Below, piece after piece: positions 38,601-48,200 of a stretch of DNA of 64,000 bases. The position numbers were made by a program, and so were the translations under genes. This DNA is from Nereocystis luetkeana (taxonomy: Eukaryota > Sar > Phaeophyceae > Laminariales > Laminariaceae): positions 13,215,260 through 13,279,259 of the forward strand of contig JARUPZ010000005.1 of assembly GCA_031213475.1 (NCBI GenBank), written 5' to 3'. The notes under the pieces were generated by a model that worked only from the letters and a program-made list of their open reading frames with translations, had not been told where the DNA came from and did no database searches. Numbering within the stretch: position 1 is the stretch's first letter; every line of letters begins with the position of its first letter.

Positions 38601-41600
38601 CAGTTCGCCGGGCATAAATAGATGTCTGTAAAGCGGTTCAATTCCCCACGGCACTGCTTGGCTACCTCCCTGCAGCGGGTAAATCTATTGCCACGCCGCG
38701 GTACTGATTGTACCGTTGAGGTGGGCTGCTCGCACCGCGGCACCGGTTGTACCGTTGAAGTTGGCTGCTCGCACCAAAAAAACGTGACCCTACACGTACA
38801 CTAGCTACCGCTGTGCATTGTCACTCGAAAACAGCATTCGCCTTGAATGGCACTTTGGTGAAGCCGGTCTGATGGAAATATGTAGGTCACCGCCACAGGC
38901 AACATATTTCAGAAACAGTCGCCTATGCATCGTAGTATGAAACCAAATCCCCCGAACCCAGATTGACCTTATCAGCGATACCAATACTGGTATATAAACA
39001 TAATATATAGGCCGATACCACAAAACACTGGCACCAGTACACAGCTACTGTAGCTCTGACAGCAACTCTACGGCCCATACTAGTAACGGAGACAAAACGC
39101 GGTGCGCCACCTATACCTGTAGAGCGGGGACGTGAGGATGGCCTTGATCAAAAGGTCCAGGTTGGGACACTCCGAATACGCCTGTTTGACCAGCTGGGTC
39201 GCTAGCTCGAGGCGCTGGTCCATGTCCCCAGCCCTCGTCGCGCGCAGCTTCCGCGCCACCGGGATTAACCCTGCACGCCACGCATTCAACCAGGCGGCAC
39301 ACCACAGACAATAGTCAACATAAGGTCAAGTGTACTCTCAAACCAGGGGACACCAGTCAACATAACGTCATACGTACACCCAAGGTGGCCCCGTGGGCGT
39401 TTGGTGAACCTGGACGAGTATAGACCAGAGTAGGCATACACCAGCTGACTCCGTGGGTGCCTGATAAATAAATCTCGAGCGTCTGCGCGATCTCCTGGCA
39501 ACAAAGCTGACTCCGGATGGACGCACATAGGGCTGCATGTACTCTGTCGACACGAACACATGCTCAAATGTAAAAGCACCCGCGGGTGTCGCTCAACAAA
39601 TAAAAGACGCATGAAGGAGGCACATGCAAGTTTCGTTTTATGAGCTTTCATACGGCTTCCTATGTGCGTCAGTTAGACCCCTATTGATATTAACAGCAGC
39701 AGCCAGTGCCAGAAGGCATTCACACGCACGCACTCACTCATACACAAGAGGTTCGGCACGCATTCCAACCGAATCACGCTAAAATCCATTCCTCAACAGC
39801 GAAATCGGAGCCCAACAGTACACGAACTAAGTACACACCGGTACATGCACACACAATCGCGCGCTTGAAAACTTGCTCACCGTCCACCTCTCCATTATCC
39901 AGTGCAGCTGCCTCCTCAGGCTCGGCCACCTTATCTCCTACTTCCTCCTCGTCCTCCTCCTCTTTCTTGGATATTTTCTGCCCTTTGTCGTTGGCAGATC
40001 GTTCGCCTTCCGTCGCGTCCTCGATCGCGGATTCCTCCTTCAGAATTTTCTCCGCTTTTTCCGCGGCGAGGACATTCTCGGAGGGGCAGGTCACGGCGGC
40101 GTGCGAGAGGGAAACTGCCGGTCGCCCCCGGTGAAGGCAAGTAGGTCGGCGGTATGGAGGGAGGGATAGGTGGGAGGGGGGGAATATAAAAAGGCGAGGG
40201 GCGGTGTGTGGCGGGGAGATTTGACTAACGGAGCGATATGTTTCCAGGAGGAGTGGAGTGGGCGGGAGCAACTAAGTATAGTAACCCCTTGGTTGACGAA
40301 CGGACACCGCGCAACCGCTCTGGAGACTGTTAGAAGAAAAAGAAACGAATATAGAACACGCACCGAAAGGAATGCAGTGAGCGATGCGCGAGCACCGCTG
40401 ACACACAAAACAAACCGAATGCACAGAACGGGCTATTGACAGCCGGCAGCTCTTGCAACTGCACCCTTGGAGAAGCGGGAAAACTGTCCAGGGTACACAT
40501 AAATTTCCGAGAGCACAGTGGCCCGACTCATTTTGAGGAAAACCCGACCCAATTTCCTCGATTCCCGAGGTGAAAAACTCGTATGAAACTCATAAAAACC
40601 CGCAAAAATGAAAGCTCCCATAAGAAACGACGGCGGCCCATGGAACGCAGTGGGCGAAGTGGGAATATCGGCACAAGAGACACAAGAGACACGAGACATA
40701 CAATGCCTCACCCATGACCGTAGTGGCCGAAAGGCCGATGCGCATCTTCCCCTGGAGTCCTCGGATGATGTACTTCGCCTGCAGCCCCTTGCAGGAGACC
40801 AACATCTGTTTTGGTCCGAGCAGCGGCGTCAGAGTCGACCGCACAGGGAACAGCGGAACCACACGGCAAGGAGGGGGCATGCCCGCGATGACACACAGGG
40901 GTTTGCAGCGCTTCTGTTCCCGCTTCGGCGCTTTTGTTATCACTTGACCCTGATGCTCTTGCTGTCGTTTTGACAGTTTCGTTTTTGTCACAGGTGTTCT
41001 TAAAACTCACGTGTCGTACCGTATTGCTTTCGTCGTTCTCGTTGTCACAATGGTTGTTACGTTTTTGTTTTCACAATGGTTGTTACAGTAAGAAAAGGAG
41101 CACACCTTGGTAACTCCTGCTGCTGCTGTGATACTTTCGACACGTTCGTTGCCCCTGCTGTTACAACTTCACATATTCGGCACGTTCGTAGTCACTGCTG
41201 TCGCTGAAACCGTTTTTCCCCACTTCCGCGCGCTGTTTCTGCTGTTGTCGACGTTTCGGCATCCCGCTGTCCTCGCGCCGCCGCTGTTGTTGCTATGTGC
41301 ACCGTTAGCGGAACTGGATCATCGTCCCATCGTGTACGCAGTCCATTTCCATGCTCTGCGGACTACAAGCCACCAAGGCTCCAACGAAAACTACACGCGG
41401 TAGCCAAACCGGCCCGCCACGCCGGATCGACACGAATCGACCCAAACAGCTATATCCACCACTGCTGCGTCTCACTCCACTTTTCGCCGGCCTGTCACAG
41501 TCGGCATACACCTATGACTACCCGCAAATTACGCGCAGCACGTCACCGTTACTGGCTACCGAAAACGTGTGCTAGGGTAGAGGCAGGCAGCACCTGTTTT

Positions 41601-42200
41601 TTGTTACAGTAGGTCATGATACTCACTGCAGGAGCTCTACGTCTTCCCCAAAAGTGCTGATTTTTGGAAGAAAATAAATGGGGGACGCTCAAGTTTGGCC
41701 CATCGTCGTTGATTGATCGAACTGTACTGTAAAAGCAAAGGTGTTATTCCCGGTGGCCTTTGCTACTTCCTGAGTTGAGGAGGCTAAAAATAAGAGTCAG
41801 TCAGAAACGTTTTGGCAAAAAAAAGGCACAGTACGCCTATCGTAGCACGCGTCAACCATTGTACCTTATCGTGGAATCTACTGGTTATGACAAGCCTCGT
41901 GGGCAAGCTGCCGCTTCACCAACCTATGCTCGATCGGACTCTGGCGAGGTCCAGCCCTGTTGTTGCCGCAATAGATAATTTTGCGGATCGGGTGGGCTGC
42001 TTGAGAAACGCCGAGGCAAACTGCAGACGCTCAAGATTATCTCGCGCAGGTAAACACAGAACGTGCATGGGACTCTCTCGTCATTTGCAGAGATCGCAGA
42101 GTGACTGCCGCCACATCTTCACCTTCTTGATGCGGTTGATCTTATCGTCTTGCGACAGGCTGCCCTTGACGCGCGCGATGGCCCGGTAACTCTCCAAGAT

Positions 42201-42240
<40 letters not shown>

Positions 42241-45200
42241 TCACCAAACCAACCAACTAAAGCATCGCACCAATGGAAGGAAACGGTGTCTACAACTCTT
42301 CTGCCTCGAATCCCGACGAAGACACACGCAAGTCTCGCGCCATCATACGATAGAGCACACAATTCACTCACATCTTTCGCAGACAGGCTCTTGATCTTCT
42401 GCCCGAAGGACAACGTCCCCTGCGCCTTGGTCGAGTGCTGCGCGACCTCTCCCAGATCACCCGCCTTGACAGCTGCGGCTTTAACCTGAACAGTTCACGA
42501 CACCGCCACACCCACCAAAAGATGTTGTTATTAATCGCACAAAGCAAAGGGCGCTTCGGACACCCATGCAACAAGCCCAGCACTCCTAGGGAGTTGCAGC
42601 ATCGACAGCTGCCGCTCAGCTCGCAAGCTCATAGCCGCCAAACAAGATCGATGCAAGATTCGAGGACGAGGTGCATACAGGCCGCGGTGCTGCAAGCGGT
42701 GCAACACAACCCCGGTGACGTACGGCACACGAAAAAATAGCGCCCCTCGCGGCAAGCTGGAAAGCATGCATGTGGTGACAAAGGCAGGCCACAGGGAACC
42801 ACCTTCGGCGTGATGTGGCCGCGTCCCGCAAATCCCAACTACGGCAACGCTTCAAGCGCTCAAGAATAACCAACATGCAATAACTAGCCGCCGCACTCTC
42901 TCATACTACCCACGACAGCAGCATCACAATCTACCTGCTTTCCCCCTCCCCCCCCACATATCGTCTCCTTCTGACGCCGCAGCTCTGCTTTTAAACTGGC
43001 GTCGTCACGCCGTGAAGCCTCCCGCTACGCTTCGTCAACGGCACGCCTCCAACGGTTTTACCTACAAAAATAAAAATGAACGTAAAAATAACCTCCTTTC
43101 CCCCCCCGCTCCCGAGATACCTAGATTGAACAAGCCTTACGTCTTTCGCGGAACGCCCGGTAGCCCCTTGAATTGCCTTCTGCAGCACGGCATCTCCAAT
43201 ACCCAGCTCCACCCCCTCGTAGGCTGGCGCCAACTGTTTCATCGTGGGAGTTTCATTGCCAAGCAGGACGGCGGAAAATTGCATCGCGCATGCTTTATCG
43301 TGGGCATGATTTATCGCAAACGCTTCATGGCGCATGCTTCATGGCGCAACATTCGTCGCGCGAGTACTTCATACATAGTGCATGTAAACCATCGTGCGTG
43401 CATCATCGCGCATGCTTCATCGAAACAGGCGCTTCATCGCGCACGTTTCATCGTGGACGTGCTCCATCACGCATGTGTTCTCGCGCACGTTTCATCGCGT
43501 ACTCGAACAAAACGGAGAACGTCGAGTCCGGCCTCTGCCTTCAGGCCTCATGCCGGTCTCAATGGAGCCCAATGCCCACCCACGATGTGGACGGCGGATG
43601 GAGCACGATCGTCGGTGTGTGTGGTTTATGTAACAAACGGTGAAAAGCCCGAACCAGACGGGGCAAGGCGACGACAAAAAAAAAAACGATCGACACTAAG
43701 CATCCGAGGTATACCTGTATAGAGCGAGCAACACAGCAAGAATCACGTAGCAAAAAGAAGCACAATGCCATGCTACTGCTTGCACTTGCCTTACATGTCC
43801 CACACCAGAAAGGAAACGCACTGCCGTAGCGTCTCGCAGAACGGCACAGATTATACAAGCACTCGGACACGTGAAAGGAGATGCCATTGCGAATGTGCAA
43901 TCACACCCACAAGAAAGATCTCAGCGGAAAAGAAACAGGCTTTGAAAGCATGTATAGGCGAGGCAACGTGGAGCGAGCGTTTTAAGCCGCTTGCCTGCGA
44001 GACACCGCAGGCACAAGGCGGGTCTCTCCAGGAAACTCATCGACCAGATTTGAACACGTGATAGCAGCACCAGGTTTCTCGGCGTCGGTAATAAGCCGTT
44101 GGCGGCGGTGATGACAGGATCTACAGGCACGGTGGCGGCGGCGGTAGGCCCGAGACAGGTCCGTTTTCGACTGCCGACTACCGACTAGCACATGAAACAC
44201 CGCTGTAAGTGTCCGTTGCCTCTGGAGCAGGGCCGGCGCTTCTCTCCCCGTTAAGATGACTCGCACACGTCGGTTGGAGGCAGAAAAGCTACGCTGGACA
44301 GAAGAATCGCCGCTGTACTCGGGACACACGGGGCCGGTCAGGGGGGTTCCTTCACAGCGAAGGACAACGCTCCCAAACATACAGCTCAACACAGGGGAGG
44401 GGTGCACTCTTAACCTTTAGGTCGTCATTAGGCGGCCGGGGCTGCTTCGGCCGCTTACCTCGTTACACGCGAGGTAGACGCAGGGGACTAGGTCTTCCGG
44501 CGTAAGGGAGATGACGGTGCACAGGAAACCGCGTAGAATCTCCTGGATCTCCAACCTGTTGGAAGAACACAACAATATACCAGAAGAGGAAAGGAGCATC
44601 GCGGTACAGGGCGGCAGTAAGCTGGGGCAGAAGCCGTGTCAACAATATCAGTGGAGGAACCATCGGCGGCGGCGACAGTCTTGCAACAATGTGTAGGGAA
44701 GGTCAACTTGTAGCCCATTTGGACGAAAGGTGAGTGCACCCACGAGCGCAAAGTCAGGGAGGGCCTTGCGGAAGCAGCTGCCAACCCGATACTCATAAAC
44801 CATGTCAGTAACCTCGACACAACAGCCCTGCGACTCGAATGGAGTACAGTGTCATACCCCCCCCATTAAAAGCGACGAAAAACATGAACAAAAAAAACAC
44901 GGGTAAGTACTCTACGATGGCTGCAAAGCACGAACAAGGAAGGCCCGTCCGGCCAGCATGACCCAGATGCCCGAAAGAGCCTACACAAAACGCAGCAGTG
45001 CACTCCTTCGCAAGCCTCCCCCCGCCCATACCCCACCCCCCGCACCCCGGCAGCAGAAGCAGCAGCGCCAGGCTTCACCGCGCAGCCAGCGCGTTACCTC
45101 TTGGACGTCTGCTCCACCCTGTCGAACACCTCCGCCACGGCTTCAAACGGCACGGGCTGGCCCTTCTTCCACGATGCCTTGGCGACGAGGTCCTCGGTCT

Positions 45201-48200
45201 TGGACACCACGATGCTGGCGGCCGTGCTACCCTGCAAGGCGAATGTGAGTGACGACGTCAAGACGGCGAGTTTCCAACTTTTTCAAGTTGAACACATCTA
45301 TATGGAGGCGTTCTTTACACTATATTGTTCAGGGGACGATGCCGCCAGCGAATTTTCCCAGTAGAGCTACACCTAAATAGGAGGCGAGAGTATTTATCCC
45401 CATCATCAACGCCAACATTGCCATCCTCGCTATCGTCGTCTTCCCAGCTGTTGGCGCGATTCACCACTCTAGTAGGTGGTCCATTTTAACCCATCATCAT
45501 CATCATCCTCATCATCATCATCATCATCCTCATTCTCATCAAAAATCATCATCATCATCGTTATGGTCACCATTATGATCGCCATCGTCATCATCAAACC
45601 TCATCACAAATCATCATCATCAACACCATCTTCATCGATCCTATTCATCGCTCATCACCGTCATCATCATCACAATCACCATCACCAGCACCATCATCAG
45701 CATCTAGAGAGTCCTACCGCACCCTAGCCCACCACAGTACCCTACCGTAGTGCACCCTCCTCTACCGTACCCGTACCTTGACCACCTTCTTCTTGGTCGC
45801 AGTGGGAGTGTTCTTTGCCTTCTTAGCGCCCGCCATGAGCGCCATGGTCACGGTGCCTCCCTTGCGTTTCGGCGCAGCTTCCTCTTCTTCCTCATCATCC
45901 TCATCATCCTCATCATCCTCATCCTCTTCGTCCTCAGCATCCCCATCATCGTCATCGTCCTCGACATCCTCAGCAGCCGTATCGGGCTCATCCTCGTCTA
46001 TACCTTTCTCCGTTTCCTCCGCCTTTCTTGCAGCGTTTTCTATGAGTGGAGCGGCAGCCGTCGGTGGCGTGAAGACAAAGTTTCGTGGAACGCGTATGAG
46101 AAAAATGCAAAAGTTGGCTAGGTATTGGAGTTACTGCCGGAGTTGCAGCGGTACCAACCCTTCGAGTAATTGGCTTTATTTGTTCGTAGGAACGCTTTTT
46201 CGGTAACCTCCACTCACGACGGCGCGAGTCGAAGCCTGCGGCTCAACTACACATCCTGTTTCTGCCGACGTTCGATCGGCCCTATATAACCGCCCAAAAC
46301 AAATGCAGCTGCAGGGCGGTACATAATCGTCTTCAAAGCGAGCTATCTACGGCCGTCTGCGTTGCCACGTTGCCTCTCGTATAGATATCGTAAGAGCGGT
46401 GACTTCGCACGGCAGAGGCGAGATTTTTTTTGAGCGATCGTTTTCCCCGACCACGCCAAGGGTGCTAAAGTCGAACAATATATTCTCGGAAGGCTCTCGA
46501 CCAGATATTTCCGAAAAAACGCCTCCATTGTTCGGCGCTGGCAACCCTTTCGTTCTGGGAAAATCGAGCGCTAAAAAACGACCACACCCCTGGGCGACGT
46601 CAACGCTCTTAAGGTACTATTAATATCACCGGGGACCATAGTAAACAGGACCTACGGTACACGCAAAAAAAAAACGTATATGCCCCTATTATTACTGACA
46701 ATATTTGGTCCTATTTACTATAGCCCCCCGTAATATAGTCAAAACCGCGACTTCTCCCACCTCTGCTGCCCACAAAATTGCGCGACCTATGCGCCATCGC
46801 CGATTCCGCCGCGATTGTCAACATCACCAACGCCGACCGTTTCTCCACCGCTTATATCTACGGACAAAATGAGGTACTACTTCACACGGCCGCCTGAAAC
46901 ATATTAGTACGGAAAAGAGGATAGGGAATGCCCTATTAGGGGATGCCTTACTTTTGAGCTAGGTGCAGCGGGAGCTGTATTCTCAACAAAACTTGAAGTC
47001 CGAGACCGGCGCCGTTTTGACCGAAATCTCCGAAAGATGCCTCCCACTAACGCACTAAGTTGACGACAGCTACACATGTTTCCCAGCGCGAGTTCTTGGC
47101 GAGACTAAGGCATGCCCCACGGTAGTGTCATTGAGCACCGCAACCACGTCACCTTCACGCTTTTTTACAGCAGGGGTCATATTACACTGTGTCCAATCTC
47201 AACCGCGGTGCAAAATCTATCCTCACCTTTATCCTTGGTCTTCGCGCTGGCCCTGGTCGGCCTAGTAGCCTTCACCCTCTGCACGTCATCAACCAACGAC
47301 GAAGGAGAAAATTTCATCAAGTGTGGTGCGGGGGGTAAAGACTTCAAACGCAGAGAAGGGGGGGAAGGGGAGGGGGCAATCCCATTCTCAACAACGCCTC
47401 CGGTGAGTCTCCACCGGTTCATGCTTGGGTCTCAACAGGCAAGGCAGCTATGGTATATATATATATCATACGTACGGTAAGTTAGCAGCTGGATTTCGCT
47501 GAAAGCGCTTGTATGTTTGGCTGAGCTAACGTCTGCCGTACACCATTATTCGCCCACACAGCAGGAGGCTTCGAACCAGCAAACAGGTGCGTTTTCCATC
47601 CAACTTACGAAGTACCAATAGTACGTACACCCCCTCAAGGCATGACACCCGCCCTTCAATAAAAACCCGGGAGATAGGCTGCGTTACACACTACTTCAGT
47701 ACAACCGCTCCATAAAATCCTATTTCCCCGGAAATATCAGGACGAGTTTCTTGCGTTGAATTTTATTATGGGAGAGCCGGTACTGGTTTGCACCTTTCCA
47801 AGAAATACTGTTCTTGATTTGCTTTTAGCTCCGCTTCAGCCACTACACCTGTCGTGACTGCACGGTACGGCAACAGACAGAGATGCCATACCGCCGGCCC
47901 TATGCATGCATCACATAACGGGTGCTATCATGTGCTGATGATATGTTTAGAGTGTAGATATCGCTGTACTTTGTATATTCTTGGTGTCTCAGTCAACGCA
48001 GGCGGGAAGCCGGTCGACCGAGGAACGCAGGTATCGTCCTTGATTCCCCTATTAATAGTCAAAAACAGCGAGTGGTAGCCAGATACTCGGGCCCTTTTCA
48101 CGCAACCATGCTGGTTTTCGGAATGCCGGGAACGATGAAAAAAATGCATACCTGGTACGTAAGCACGAGGTGCGCTGAAATGGTCTTGTCACTCGACAAC

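Noticed and set aside
41107-41403. 99-codon hydrophobic plus-strand frame in a LIG1 intron
   Set aside because: No homology, no splice or promoter context, and Leu-rich by composition.
43012-43722. 236-codon plus-strand frame with repeated His-Arg-Ala-Cys-Phe
   Set aside because: It runs antisense through LIG1 segment 6 and a minisatellite; no family match.
45778-46206. Plus-strand poly-Ser frame
   Set aside because: Antisense shadow of the Asp/Glu run of LIG1 segment 3.
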